64,000 nucleotides of DNA, taken from positions 1,054,001 to 1,118,000 of the forward strand of contig OZ176060.1 of assembly GCA_964247055.1 (NCBI GenBank), written 5' to 3'. The notes under the pieces were generated by a model. The model did no database searches, was not told the DNA's origin, and worked only from the letters and a program-made list of their open reading frames with translations. Positions 23,553-37,909 of this stretch are shown one piece after another (position 1 is the first letter of the stretch; every line of letters begins with the position of its first letter). The translations under genes were made by a program, and so were the position numbers. This DNA comes from Paragordius varius. Its lineage: Eukaryota > Nematomorpha.

Positions 23553-24656
23553 ATGAAAATGTTACACTACTACTAAAGAAGAATGAAGAAATTGATGGAG
23601 AAATGAAGAATATTTTTGTTTTTTATACTGTTTTTGACTAAAATGAAGAATTTTGGACACATTTTAATAGAAATAATGATTAATATTGTTGAAAATTGAC
23701 ATTTTTTTATACTTTTTAAGGTTATTTTATTGGATATTCTTGAAAAACAAGTGAATAATTGGAGAATTTTGATTTTTTCACAAAAATTGTGTTTTTTTTC
23801 TTATTTTTCACTGAAAAATTCATTTTTTCTCAAATTTTGAATGAAAATGAAGAATTTTGGACAATTTTAATGAAAAACAAGAATATTTTTGTATGAAAAT
23901 GACATTTTTGACACTTTTTTTGATGATTTACTCGATAATTCTGAAAAAATGAATGAAAATCTTGAAAAATTAAGAATTTTCCCATTAAAAATTGACTTTT
24001 TTTCAAATTTTACAATAAAAAATGAATATTTTGTCTAATTTTTGATTCAAAAAATGAATTTTTAGTTGAAATTTATCAAAAATTGTCAAAAAAGTGAGAA
24101 AAAATGAGTAAAAAGTTGAAAAAATAAGTGAAAATTACAAAAATTTATTATTTTTTGAATAAAAAATGAATAATTCATCGTCAAAATTGAATTTTTCATT
24201 AAAAAATGAATAAAAAGTACTAAAAATGACAAAAAATAACTAGAATATCCACAAAATCTTCAAAAATTGTTCAAAAATCTCATTTATAACCCAAAATAAT
24301 GATAAAAATTAACAAAAACAATTAAAAAATGATAAAAAGTAACAAAAATAATTAAAAAATAAATAAAAATACTCAAAAAATGAATAAAATCAAAAAAATC
24401 ATCCTAAAATTGTCTTTATTTACACAAAAAATAACAATGTTTCATTCAAAAATAACAATTTTTCATTCTTCTTATATATATATACATATATATATATATA
24501 TAATAATAAAAATAACAAATCAAAAATAACAATCATCACTCATTTCATCACATACATGTATGAGTGAGAATGTGAGAGAGAGAGAGAGATGTGCAACACC
24601 AACAACAACTACTACTACTACTAGTGTGAGAGAGAGAGAGTGTAACACACCAACAA

Positions 24657-24708
24657 CACACACACATCAAATGAGTGATGACGTCATCACTCATTTGATG
24701 TGTGTGTG
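24657..24708. repeat. Palindrome 17, 52 bp perfect core region, class 7
   Basis: Class 7 arms. Pairing continues a few bases outward past one mismatch (AACA on the left against GATG on the right). Confidence 0.92.
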
Positions 24709-26028
24709 ATGGACACTTATTCACTCACTTACTATTAATAAATGAAGAAGAAGAAGAATATTATTATTATTATTTGAAGAAGAAGAGAAGAGTTGAGTGA
24801 GAGAGAAGAATGTTTTTGTTGTTGTTTCTTGTTGAGACACACATATATACATGATTGAGTGAATGAATGAAGAAATTGTTACTCACTACTACTAAAGAAG
24901 AATAATGAAAATTGTTGAATAAATGAGTGTCATTCTTGATTTTTGTACTGTTTTTGACTAAAAATCAAGATTTTTGAACATTTTTACTCAAAATTAATGA
25001 ATATTACACTTAAAAATGACATTTTTAATACTTTTTAAGGTTATTTTACTGGATATTCTTGAATAAATGAGTGAATTTTTACAGAATTTTGAGTTTTTTC
25101 AGTAAAAATTGAGTTTTTTTTCTAGTTTTTCACTAAAAAATTAATTTTTTCTCAAATTTTTGAATAAAAATGAAGAATTTTGGACAATTTTTATGAAAAA
25201 TAAGAATATTTTTGTATGAAAATGACATTTTTGACACTTTTTTTGATCATTTACTCGACAATTCTGAAAAAATGAAGGAAAATCTTGAAAAATTAACATT
25301 TTTTTCAATAAAAATCAATGTTTTTCTCAGAATTTTGAATAAAAAATGAATTTTTTTCTAATTTTTGATTCAAAAAATGAATTTTTAGTTGAAATTTATC
25401 AAAAATTGTCAAAGATTCTTCAAAAAATGAGTAAAAATTACAAAAATTAACACTTTTTTTGAATAAAAATTAATTTTTTTGTTATTTTTTGAATAAAAAC
25501 TGTCATTTTTCATGTTAATATTCAATAATTCTAGAAAAAATGAGTAAAATTGAGTAAAAACAAGCAAAAATAAGTGAAAAATTGCAATTTTTACTGTAAA
25601 AATGAATTTTATTTTGAATATCATGAATAAAAATGTCATTTTCTCTCAAAAATGTATCAAAAAATTCTTCAAAAATAAGTAAAAACTCTCAAAATTGTCA
25701 TTTCTCAACAAAAAAATTGATATTTTTCAACAAAAATAATCTTAAAATTAACAAAAATTAGCAAAATTCAACAAAAAATTCAAAAAAATTATTAAAATTG
25801 TCCTACATTTCATTCAAAAATAACAATCTTCATTCTTCTTGTATATATATACATATACATAATATATATAATAACAAAAATAACAAACAAAAATAACAAA
25901 CATCACTCATTTCATCCACATACATAAATGATACAGAGTCACACAACCACAACTACAACAACAACAACAACAATTAAGAGTGATGTGTGTGAGAGAGTGA
26001 GAGAGTGGAGAGAGAGAGATGTGTGTGT

Positions 26029-26086
26029 ACAACAACACTCACCACAAGAGTGATGACGTCATCACTCTTGTGGTGAGTGTTGTTGT
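26029..26086. repeat. Palindrome 18, 58 bp perfect, class 3
   Basis: Class 3. The 1,221 bp near-identical block starts 149 bp to its right. Confidence 0.95.
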
Positions 26087-27243
26087 GAGTGATGGACACT
26101 TGTTAATTAATGAAGAAGAAGAAGAAGAGAAGAGAGAGAAGAAGGTTTTGTTGTTGATTCTTGTTGATACACATACATATATACATGATTGAATGAATGA
26201 ATGAAGAAAATGTTACACACTACTACTAAAGAAGAATGATGAATATTGTTGGAGAAATGAGTGTCATTCTTGATTTTCAATCTTTTTTTGACTAACAAGA
26301 AGGTTTTTTGACACATTTTTAATAAATTTATGAATATTTCTGTGTTAAATTGAATATTTTGACACTTTTTTCGATCATTTACTCAAGAATTTTGGACATT
26401 CTTAATAAAATTATGAATTTTTTTGTTGAAATTTGACATTTTTGATACTTTTTAAGGTTTTTCTAGTGAAAATTCATGAATAAATGACTAATTTTTGAAG
26501 AATTTTGAATTTTTTCACCTAAAATTGAGTTTTTTTTCTTGTTTTTTCACTGAAAAAATGAATTTTTAGTTGAAATTTATCAAAAATTCTTGAAAAAATG
26601 AATAAAATCTTGAAAAATTAAGAGTTTTATCCAATAAATTTCATTTTTTTTGATAATTTTTGAATAAAAATTGAATTTTTTCTTGAAATTTAGCAAAAAT
26701 TCTTCAAAAAATGAGTGAAAATCACAAAAATTCCCAATTTTTTGAATAAAAAATGAATTATTCATCGTCAAAATTGAAATTTTCATTAAAAAATGAGTAA
26801 AAAGTAGTAAAAATGACAAAAAATACCTCAAATATCCACAAAATATTCAATAATTGTTCAAAAATGTCATTTCTTTAACCAAAAAATTGTTCAAAAATAT
26901 TAATTTTAATAAAAAAATCATCATTTTCAACAAAAAAATTAAAAAAAAATCAAAAAATATTCAAAAAATGTCATTTTTCAACAAAAAATATTCTCAAAAT
27001 TGTCCTATTATTCAACAAAAAATAACAATTTTTATTCTTCTTATATATACATATATATATAATAATAATAATAATAACAAAAATAACAAATACATATAGT
27101 AACAAAAGTCACTCATTTCATCACATTTACAATTGATGTGTGTGAGAGAGAGAGAGATGTGCAACAACAACAACTACAACAAGAGTGATGTGTGTGTGAG
27201 TGGTGAGATGAGTGTGAGAGAGAGAGATGTGTGAGTGTGTACA

Positions 27244-27295
27244 ACAACACACACAACAAGAGTGATGACGTCATCACTCTTGTTGTGTGTGTTGT
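27244..27295. repeat. Palindrome 19, 52 bp perfect, class 5 short
   Basis: ACAACACACACAACAA arms. The left side has one extra CAA outside the paired part. Founder type of the 1,221 bp family. Confidence 0.95.
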
Positions 27296-28464
27296 GAGTG
27301 ATGAAGAAGAATATTATTATTATTATTAGAAGAAGAGGAGAAGAAGAAGAGAAGAGAGAGAAGAAGGTTTTTGTTGTTGATTCTTGTTGACACACACATA
27401 TATACATGATTGAATGAATGAATGATGAAAATGTTACACACTACTACTAAAGAAGAATGATGAATATTGTTGGAGAAATGAGTGTCATTCTTGATTTTCA
27501 ATCTTTTTTTGACTAACAAGAAGGTTTTTTGACACATTTTTAATAAATTTATGAATATTTCTGTGTTAAATTGAATATTTTGACACTTTTTTCGATCATT
27601 TACTCAAGAATTTTGGACATTCTTAATAAAATTATGAATTTTTTTGTTGAAATTTGACATTTTTGATACTTTTTAAGGTTTTTCTAGTGAAAATTCATGA
27701 ATAAATGACTAATTTTTGAAGAATTTTGAATTTTTTCACCTAAAATTGAGTTTTTTTTCTTGTTTTTTCACTGAAAAAATGAATTTTTAGTTGAAATTTA
27801 TCAAAAATTCTTGAAAAAATGAATAAAATCTTGAAAAATTAAGAGTTTTATCCAATAAATTTCATTTTTTTTGATAATTTTTGAATAAAAATTGAATTTT
27901 TTCTTGAAATTTAGCAAAAATTCTTCAAAAAATGAGTGAAAATCACAAAAATTCCCAATTTTTTGAATAAAAAATGAATTATTCATCGTCAAAATTGAAA
28001 TTTTCATTAAAAAATGAGTAAAAAGTAGTAAAAATGACAAAAAATACCTCAAATATCCACAAAATATTCAATAATTGTTCAAAAATGTCATTTCTTTAAC
28101 CAAAAAATTGTTCAAAAATATTAATTTTAATAAAAAAATCATCATTTTCAACAAAAAAATTAAAAAAAAATCAAAAAATATTCAAAAAATGTCATTTTTC
28201 AACAAAAAATATTCTCAAAATTGTCCTATTATTCAACAAAAAATAACAATTTTTATTCTTCTTATATATACATATATATATAATAATAATAATAATAACA
28301 AAAATAACAAATACATATAGTAACAAAAGTCACTCATTTCATCACATTTACAATTGATGTGTGTGAGAGAGAGAGAGATGTGCAACAACAACAACTACAA
28401 CAAGAGTGATGTGTGTGTGAGTGGTGAGATGAGTGTGAGAGAGAGAGATGTGTGAGTGTGTACA

Positions 28465-28516
28465 ACAACACACACAACAAGAGTGATGACGTCATCACTC
28501 TTGTTGTGTGTGTTGT
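28465..28516. repeat. Palindrome 20, class 5 short
   Basis: Identical to palindrome 19, +1,221 bp. Confidence 0.95.
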
Positions 28517-29685
28517 GAGTGATGAAGAAGAATATTATTATTATTATTAGAAGAAGAGGAGAAGAAGAAGAGAAGAGAGAGAAGAAGGTTTTTGTTGTTG
28601 ATTCTTGTTGACACACACATATATACATGATTGAATGAATGAATGATGAAAATGTTACACACTACTACTAAAGAAGAATGATGAATATTGTTGGAGAAAT
28701 GAGTGTCATTCTTGATTTTCAATCTTTTTTTGACTAACAAGAAGGTTTTTTGACACATTTTTAATAAATTTATGAATATTTCTGTGTTAAATTGAATATT
28801 TTGACACTTTTTTCGATCATTTACTCAAGAATTTTGGACATTCTTAATAAAATTATGAATTTTTTTGTTGAAATTTGACATTTTTGATACTTTTTAAGGT
28901 TTTTCTAGTGAAAATTCATGAATAAATGACTAATTTTTGAAGAATTTTGAATTTTTTCACCTAAAATTGAGTTTTTTTTCTTGTTTTTTCACTGAAAAAA
29001 TGAATTTTTAGTTGAAATTTATCAAAAATTCTTGAAAAAATGAATAAAATCTTGAAAAATTAAGAGTTTTATCCAATAAATTTCATTTTTTTTGATAATT
29101 TTTGAATAAAAATTGAATTTTTTCTTGAAATTTAGCAAAAATTCTTCAAAAAATGAGTGAAAATCACAAAAATTCCCAATTTTTTGAATAAAAAATGAAT
29201 TATTCATCGTCAAAATTGAAATTTTCATTAAAAAATGAGTAAAAAGTAGTAAAAATGACAAAAAATACCTCAAATATCCACAAAATATTCAATAATTGTT
29301 CAAAAATGTCATTTCTTTAACCAAAAAATTGTTCAAAAATATTAATTTTAATAAAAAAATCATCATTTTCAACAAAAAAATTAAAAAAAAATCAAAAAAT
29401 ATTCAAAAAATGTCATTTTTCAACAAAAAATATTCTCAAAATTGTCCTATTATTCAACAAAAAATAACAATTTTTATTCTTCTTATATATACATATATAT
29501 ATAATAATAATAATAATAACAAAAATAACAAATACATATAGTAACAAAAGTCACTCATTTCATCACATTTACAATTGATGTGTGTGAGAGAGAGAGAGAT
29601 GTGCAACAACAACAACTACAACAAGAGTGATGTGTGTGTGAGTGGTGAGATGAGTGTGAGAGAGAGAGATGTGTGAGTGTGTACA

Positions 29686-29737
29686 ACAACACACACAACA
29701 AGAGTGATGACGTCATCACTCTTGTTGTGTGTGTTGT
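29686..29737. repeat. Palindrome 21, class 5 short
   Basis: Identical to palindrome 19, +2 x 1,221 bp. Confidence 0.95.
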
Positions 29738-30906
29738 GAGTGATGAAGAAGAATATTATTATTATTATTAGAAGAAGAGGAGAAGAAGAAGAGAAGAGAG
29801 AGAAGAAGGTTTTTGTTGTTGATTCTTGTTGACACACACATATATACATGATTGAATGAATGAATGATGAAAATGTTACACACTACTACTAAAGAAGAAT
29901 GATGAATATTGTTGGAGAAATGAGTGTCATTCTTGATTTTCAATCTTTTTTTGACTAACAAGAAGGTTTTTTGACACATTTTTAATAAATTTATGAATAT
30001 TTCTGTGTTAAATTGAATATTTTGACACTTTTTTCGATCATTTACTCAAGAATTTTGGACATTCTTAATAAAATTATGAATTTTTTTGTTGAAATTTGAC
30101 ATTTTTGATACTTTTTAAGGTTTTTCTAGTGAAAATTCATGAATAAATGACTAATTTTTGAAGAATTTTGAATTTTTTCACCTAAAATTGAGTTTTTTTT
30201 CTTGTTTTTTCACTGAAAAAATGAATTTTTAGTTGAAATTTATCAAAAATTCTTGAAAAAATGAATAAAATCTTGAAAAATTAAGAGTTTTATCCAATAA
30301 ATTTCATTTTTTTTGATAATTTTTGAATAAAAATTGAATTTTTTCTTGAAATTTAGCAAAAATTCTTCAAAAAATGAGTGAAAATCACAAAAATTCCCAA
30401 TTTTTTGAATAAAAAATGAATTATTCATCGTCAAAATTGAAATTTTCATTAAAAAATGAGTAAAAAGTAGTAAAAATGACAAAAAATACCTCAAATATCC
30501 ACAAAATATTCAATAATTGTTCAAAAATGTCATTTCTTTAACCAAAAAATTGTTCAAAAATATTAATTTTAATAAAAAAATCATCATTTTCAACAAAAAA
30601 ATTAAAAAAAAATCAAAAAATATTCAAAAAATGTCATTTTTCAACAAAAAATATTCTCAAAATTGTCCTATTATTCAACAAAAAATAACAATTTTTATTC
30701 TTCTTATATATACATATATATATAATAATAATAATAATAACAAAAATAACAAATACATATAGTAACAAAAGTCACTCATTTCATCACATTTACAATTGAT
30801 GTGTGTGAGAGAGAGAGAGATGTGCAACAACAACAACTACAACAAGAGTGATGTGTGTGTGAGTGGTGAGATGAGTGTGAGAGAGAGAGATGTGTGAGTG
30901 TGTACA

Positions 30907-30958
30907 ACAACACACACAACAAGAGTGATGACGTCATCACTCTTGTTGTGTGTGTTGT
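30907..30958. repeat. Palindrome 22, class 5 short
   Basis: Identical to palindrome 19, +3 x 1,221 bp. Confidence 0.95.
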
Positions 30959-32127
30959 GAGTGATGAAGAAGAATATTATTATTATTATTAGAAGAAGAG
31001 GAGAAGAAGAAGAGAAGAGAGAGAAGAAGGTTTTTGTTGTTGATTCTTGTTGACACACACATATATACATGATTGAATGAATGAATGATGAAAATGTTAC
31101 ACACTACTACTAAAGAAGAATGATGAATATTGTTGGAGAAATGAGTGTCATTCTTGATTTTCAATCTTTTTTTGACTAACAAGAAGGTTTTTTGACACAT
31201 TTTTAATAAATTTATGAATATTTCTGTGTTAAATTGAATATTTTGACACTTTTTTCGATCATTTACTCAAGAATTTTGGACATTCTTAATAAAATTATGA
31301 ATTTTTTTGTTGAAATTTGACATTTTTGATACTTTTTAAGGTTTTTCTAGTGAAAATTCATGAATAAATGACTAATTTTTGAAGAATTTTGAATTTTTTC
31401 ACCTAAAATTGAGTTTTTTTTCTTGTTTTTTCACTGAAAAAATGAATTTTTAGTTGAAATTTATCAAAAATTCTTGAAAAAATGAATAAAATCTTGAAAA
31501 ATTAAGAGTTTTATCCAATAAATTTCATTTTTTTTGATAATTTTTGAATAAAAATTGAATTTTTTCTTGAAATTTAGCAAAAATTCTTCAAAAAATGAGT
31601 GAAAATCACAAAAATTCCCAATTTTTTGAATAAAAAATGAATTATTCATCGTCAAAATTGAAATTTTCATTAAAAAATGAGTAAAAAGTAGTAAAAATGA
31701 CAAAAAATACCTCAAATATCCACAAAATATTCAATAATTGTTCAAAAATGTCATTTCTTTAACCAAAAAATTGTTCAAAAATATTAATTTTAATAAAAAA
31801 ATCATCATTTTCAACAAAAAAATTAAAAAAAAATCAAAAAATATTCAAAAAATGTCATTTTTCAACAAAAAATATTCTCAAAATTGTCCTATTATTCAAC
31901 AAAAAATAACAATTTTTATTCTTCTTATATATACATATATATATAATAATAATAATAATAACAAAAATAACAAATACATATAGTAACAAAAGTCACTCAT
32001 TTCATCACATTTACAATTGATGTGTGTGAGAGAGAGAGAGATGTGCAACAACAACAACTACAACAAGAGTGATGTGTGTGTGAGTGGTGAGATGAGTGTG
32101 AGAGAGAGAGATGTGTGAGTGTGTACA

Positions 32128-32179
32128 ACAACACACACAACAAGAGTGATGACGTCATCACTCTTGTTGTGTGTGTTGT
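32128..32179. repeat. Palindrome 23, class 5 short
   Basis: Identical to palindrome 19, +4 x 1,221 bp. Confidence 0.95.
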
Positions 32180-33348
32180 GAGTGATGAAGAAGAATATTA
32201 TTATTATTATTAGAAGAAGAGGAGAAGAAGAAGAGAAGAGAGAGAAGAAGGTTTTTGTTGTTGATTCTTGTTGACACACACATATATACATGATTGAATG
32301 AATGAATGATGAAAATGTTACACACTACTACTAAAGAAGAATGATGAATATTGTTGGAGAAATGAGTGTCATTCTTGATTTTCAATCTTTTTTTGACTAA
32401 CAAGAAGGTTTTTTGACACATTTTTAATAAATTTATGAATATTTCTGTGTTAAATTGAATATTTTGACACTTTTTTCGATCATTTACTCAAGAATTTTGG
32501 ACATTCTTAATAAAATTATGAATTTTTTTGTTGAAATTTGACATTTTTGATACTTTTTAAGGTTTTTCTAGTGAAAATTCATGAATAAATGACTAATTTT
32601 TGAAGAATTTTGAATTTTTTCACCTAAAATTGAGTTTTTTTTCTTGTTTTTTCACTGAAAAAATGAATTTTTAGTTGAAATTTATCAAAAATTCTTGAAA
32701 AAATGAATAAAATCTTGAAAAATTAAGAGTTTTATCCAATAAATTTCATTTTTTTTGATAATTTTTGAATAAAAATTGAATTTTTTCTTGAAATTTAGCA
32801 AAAATTCTTCAAAAAATGAGTGAAAATCACAAAAATTCCCAATTTTTTGAATAAAAAATGAATTATTCATCGTCAAAATTGAAATTTTCATTAAAAAATG
32901 AGTAAAAAGTAGTAAAAATGACAAAAAATACCTCAAATATCCACAAAATATTCAATAATTGTTCAAAAATGTCATTTCTTTAACCAAAAAATTGTTCAAA
33001 AATATTAATTTTAATAAAAAAATCATCATTTTCAACAAAAAAATTAAAAAAAAATCAAAAAATATTCAAAAAATGTCATTTTTCAACAAAAAATATTCTC
33101 AAAATTGTCCTATTATTCAACAAAAAATAACAATTTTTATTCTTCTTATATATACATATATATATAATAATAATAATAATAACAAAAATAACAAATACAT
33201 ATAGTAACAAAAGTCACTCATTTCATCACATTTACAATTGATGTGTGTGAGAGAGAGAGAGATGTGCAACAACAACAACTACAACAAGAGTGATGTGTGT
33301 GTGAGTGGTGAGATGAGTGTGAGAGAGAGAGATGTGTGAGTGTGTACA

Positions 33349-33400
33349 ACAACACACACAACAAGAGTGATGACGTCATCACTCTTGTTGTGTGTGTTGT
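33349..33400. repeat. Palindrome 24, class 5 short
   Basis: Identical to palindrome 19, +5 x 1,221 bp. Confidence 0.95.
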
Positions 33401-34569
33401 GAGTGATGAAGAAGAATATTATTATTATTATTAGAAGAAGAGGAGAAGAAGAAGAGAAGAGAGAGAAGAAGGTTTTTGTTGTTGATTCTTGTTGACACAC
33501 ACATATATACATGATTGAATGAATGAATGATGAAAATGTTACACACTACTACTAAAGAAGAATGATGAATATTGTTGGAGAAATGAGTGTCATTCTTGAT
33601 TTTCAATCTTTTTTTGACTAACAAGAAGGTTTTTTGACACATTTTTAATAAATTTATGAATATTTCTGTGTTAAATTGAATATTTTGACACTTTTTTCGA
33701 TCATTTACTCAAGAATTTTGGACATTCTTAATAAAATTATGAATTTTTTTGTTGAAATTTGACATTTTTGATACTTTTTAAGGTTTTTCTAGTGAAAATT
33801 CATGAATAAATGACTAATTTTTGAAGAATTTTGAATTTTTTCACCTAAAATTGAGTTTTTTTTCTTGTTTTTTCACTGAAAAAATGAATTTTTAGTTGAA
33901 ATTTATCAAAAATTCTTGAAAAAATGAATAAAATCTTGAAAAATTAAGAGTTTTATCCAATAAATTTCATTTTTTTTGATAATTTTTGAATAAAAATTGA
34001 ATTTTTTCTTGAAATTTAGCAAAAATTCTTCAAAAAATGAGTGAAAATCACAAAAATTCCCAATTTTTTGAATAAAAAATGAATTATTCATCGTCAAAAT
34101 TGAAATTTTCATTAAAAAATGAGTAAAAAGTAGTAAAAATGACAAAAAATACCTCAAATATCCACAAAATATTCAATAATTGTTCAAAAATGTCATTTCT
34201 TTAACCAAAAAATTGTTCAAAAATATTAATTTTAATAAAAAAATCATCATTTTCAACAAAAAAATTAAAAAAAAATCAAAAAATATTCAAAAAATGTCAT
34301 TTTTCAACAAAAAATATTCTCAAAATTGTCCTATTTTTCAACAAAAAATAACAATTTTTATTCTTCTTATATATACATATATATATAATAATAATAATAA
34401 TAACAAAAATAACAAATACATATAGTAACAAAAGTCACTCATTTCATCACATTTACAATTGATGTGTGTGAGAGAGAGAGAGATGTGCAACAACAACAAC
34501 TACAACAAGAGTGATGTGTGTGTGAGTGGTGAGATGAGTGTGAGAGAGAGAGATGTGTGAGTGTGTACA

Positions 34570-34621
34570 ACAACACACACAACAAGAGTGATGACGTCAT
34601 CACTCTTGTTGTGTGTGTTGT
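34570..34621. repeat. Palindrome 25, class 5 short
   Basis: Identical to palindrome 19, +6 x 1,221 bp. Last of the family. Confidence 0.95.
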
Positions 34622-35738
34622 GAGTGATGAAGAAGAATATTATTATTATTATTAGAAGAAGAGGAGAAGAAGAAGAGAAGAGAGAGAAGAAGGTTTTTGT
34701 TGTTGATTCTTGTTGACACACACATATATACATGATTGAATGAATGAATGATGAAAATGTTACACACTACTACTAAAGAAGAATGATGAATATTGTTGGA
34801 GAAATGAGTGTCATTCTTGATTTTCAATCTTTTTTTGACTAACAAGAAGGTTTTTTGACACATTTTTAATAAATTTATGAATATTTCTGTGTTAAATTGA
34901 ATATTTTGACACTTTTTTCGATCATTTACTCAAGAATTTTGGACATTCTTAATAAAATTATGAATTTTTTTGTTGAAATTTGACATTTTTGATACTTTTT
35001 AAGGTTTTTCTAGTGAAAATTCATGAATAAATGACTAATTTTTGAAGAATTTTGAATTTTTTCACCTAAAATTGAGTTTTTTTTCTTGTTTTTTCACTGA
35101 AAAAATGAATTTTTAGTTGAAATTTATCAAAAATTCTTGAAAAAATGAATAAAATCTTGAAAAATTAAGAGTTTTATCCAATAAATTTCATTTTTTTTGA
35201 TAATTTTTAAATAAAAATTGAATTTTTTCTTGAAATTTAGCAAAAATTCTTCAAAAAATGAGTGAAAATCACAAAAATTCCCAATTTTTTGAATAAAAAA
35301 TGAATTATTCATCGTCAAAATTGAAATTTTCATTAAAAAATGAGTAAAAAGTAGTAAAAATGACAAAAAATACCTCAAATATCCACAAAATATTCAATAA
35401 TTGTTCAAAAATGTCATTTCTTTAACCAAAAAATTGTTCAAAAATATTAATTTTAATAAAAAAATCATCATTTTCAACAAAAAAATTAAAAAAAAATCAA
35501 AAAATATTCAAAAAATGTCATTTTTCAACAAAAAATATTCTTAAAATTGTCATATTTTTCATTCAAAAATAACAATTCTTCTTCTCTATATATTATATAT
35601 ACATATATATATAAGAATAAAAATAACAAACAAAAATAACAATCATCACTCATTTCATCACATACATAAATGAGAGAGAATGAGAGATGCAGCTACAACA
35701 ACAACAACTAGTGTGAGAGAGAGAGTGTAACACACCAA

Positions 35739-35796
35739 CATCACACACACATCAAATGAGTGATGACGTCATCACTCATTTGATGTGTGTGTGATG
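35739..35796. repeat. Palindrome 26, 58 bp perfect, class 7
   Basis: Class 7 arms of 29 bp. It lies in a segment of about 375 bp that is repeated around palindrome 27. Confidence 0.95.
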
Positions 35797-37042
35797 GACA
35801 CTTATTCACTCACTTACTATTAATAAATGAAGAAGAAGAATATTATTATTAGTTGAGTAGAAGAAGTAGAAGAAGAAGAGAAGAGAGAGAAGAAGGTTTT
35901 TGTTGTAGATTCTTGTTGACACACACACATACATACATGAATAAATGAATGAATGAAGAAAATGTTACACTACTACTACTAAAGAAGAATGATGAATATG
36001 TTGTAGAAATGAGTGTTATTCTTGTTTTTCATTCTTTTTTGAATAAAAATGAAGGTTTTTTGGACAATTATACTGGAATTATTAATATTTTTGTTGAAAA
36101 TTGACAATTTTGAGACAATTTTAATGAAAAACAAGATTATTTCTGTGTTAAGATGACAATTTTGACACTTTTTTCGATGATCTACTCAAGAATTTTGGAC
36201 ATTCTTAATCAAATTATCAATATTTTGGTGAAAATTGACATTTTTGACTCTTTTTCGATGATTTTACTGAAAATTCATGAATAATTGAGTCATTTTTTGA
36301 AGAATTTTCAGTTTTTTGAGTAAAAATTGACTTTTTTTTCTAATTTTTAACTAAAATTGATCATTTTTTTCTAATTTTTGATTTAAAAAATGAATTTTTA
36401 GTTGAAATTTCTCGAAAATTCTCGTAAAAATGAATAAAATGTCAAAAATTAACACTTTTTTTGATGAAAAAATCATTTTTTTAAATATTTTTGACAAAAA
36501 ATTGAATTTAATCTTGAAATTTAGCAGAAATTCTTCAAAAAATGAGTGAAAATTACAAAAATTCCGAATTTTTTGAATAAGAATCAATTATTTCTCACTC
36601 AAAATTGAGAAATTTAATCAAAAAATGAATAAAAACTAGAAAAAATGTCAAAAAATAAGTAAAATATCCACAAAAAATTCAAAAATTGTTCAAAAATGTC
36701 ATTTTTCAACCAAAATAATGATAAAAATTAACAAAAACAATTAAAAAAATAAAAAAAAATATTCAAAAAATATCAAAAATTACTCAAAAAATAAAAAAAT
36801 TAACAAAATTTCACAAAAAATAACAATTTTTCATTTAAAAATTCTTAAAATTGTCATATTTTTCATTCAAAAATAACAATTCTTCTTCTCTATATATTAT
36901 ATATACATATATATATAAGAATAAAAATAACAAACAAAAATAACAATCATCACTCATTTCATCACATACATAAATGAGAGAGAATGAGAGATGCAGCTAC
37001 AACAACAACAACTAGTGTGAGAGAGAGAGTGTAACACACCAA

Positions 37043-37100
37043 CATCACACACACATCAAATGAGTGATGACGTCATCACTCATTTGATGTGTGTGTGATG
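37043..37100. repeat. Palindrome 27, 58 bp perfect, class 7
   Basis: Same as palindrome 26, offset 1,304 bp. Confidence 0.95.
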
Positions 37101-37909
37101 GACACTTATTCACTCACTTACTATTAATAAATGAAGAAGAAGAATATTATTATTAGTTGAGTAGAAGAAGTAGAAGAAGAAGAGAAGAGAGAGAAGAAGG
37201 TTTTTGTTGTTGATTCTTGTTGACACACACACAGACACATACAAGATTGAGTGAATGAATGAATGATGAAAATGTTACTCACTACTACTAATAAGAAGAA
37301 TAATGAAGAAATTGTTGAAGAAATGATGATTATTCTTGTTTTTCATTCTTTTTTTGACTAAAATGAAGAATTTTGAGGATTTTTAATAGAAATTAATGAA
37401 TAATATAGTTAAAAATGACATTTTTGAGACAATTCTAATGATAAACAAGATTATTTCTGTGTTAAATTGACAATCGTGACACTTTTTGTTGATTTTACTG
37501 AAGAATTCATGAATAATTGAGTTAAAAATTGAAGAATTTTGAGTTTTTTCACTAAAATTTGATTTTTTTCTAGTTTTTTGAATGAAAATTCATTTTTTTT
37601 CTATTTTTTGACTAAAAAATGAATTTTTGGTTGAAATTTCTCTAAAATTCTCACAAAAATGAATAAAAATTTGAAAAATTAAGAATTTTATCCAATAAAA
37701 ATGATATTTTTTGTCAATTTTTGAATAAAAATCGTGTTTTTCTCTTTTATTTTTCTAAAATTGTCAAAAAAATGAGTAAAATCATGAAAAAATAAGTGAA
37801 AATACTGTAAAAATTAATTATTTCTTGATTATATTAATTGAAAAATGAATAAAAATGACAAAAATAACTAAAATATCCAAGAAATATTCATAAAATCATC
37901 AAAATTGTC

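Larger units (their letters stand above)
26206..35541. repeat. 1,221 bp near-identical tandem block, about 7.6 copies
   Basis: From 26,206 each base repeats at +1,221 until about 35,541. By eye I see only two substitutions in the whole block: near 34,335 (CTATTTTTC for CTATTATTC) and near 35,210 (TTTTTAAATAAA for TTTTTGAATAAA), both in the last two copies. The copies are far more alike than other neighbouring units. Either the expansion is very recent, or the copies were homogenised, or the copy number was set by the assembler. Confidence 0.92.
35530..37209. repeat. 1,304 bp offset pair, 0.38 kb identical tract
   Basis: The head segment at about 35,530-35,905 (with class 7 palindrome) matches about 36,834-37,209. 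The tails between them differ. This resembles a conversion tract or a short exchange. Confidence 0.8.

Noticed and set aside
26206-35541. CRISPR-like regular repeats
   Set aside because: The unit is 1.2 kb and the whole unit repeats. There are no short repeats with unique spacers.
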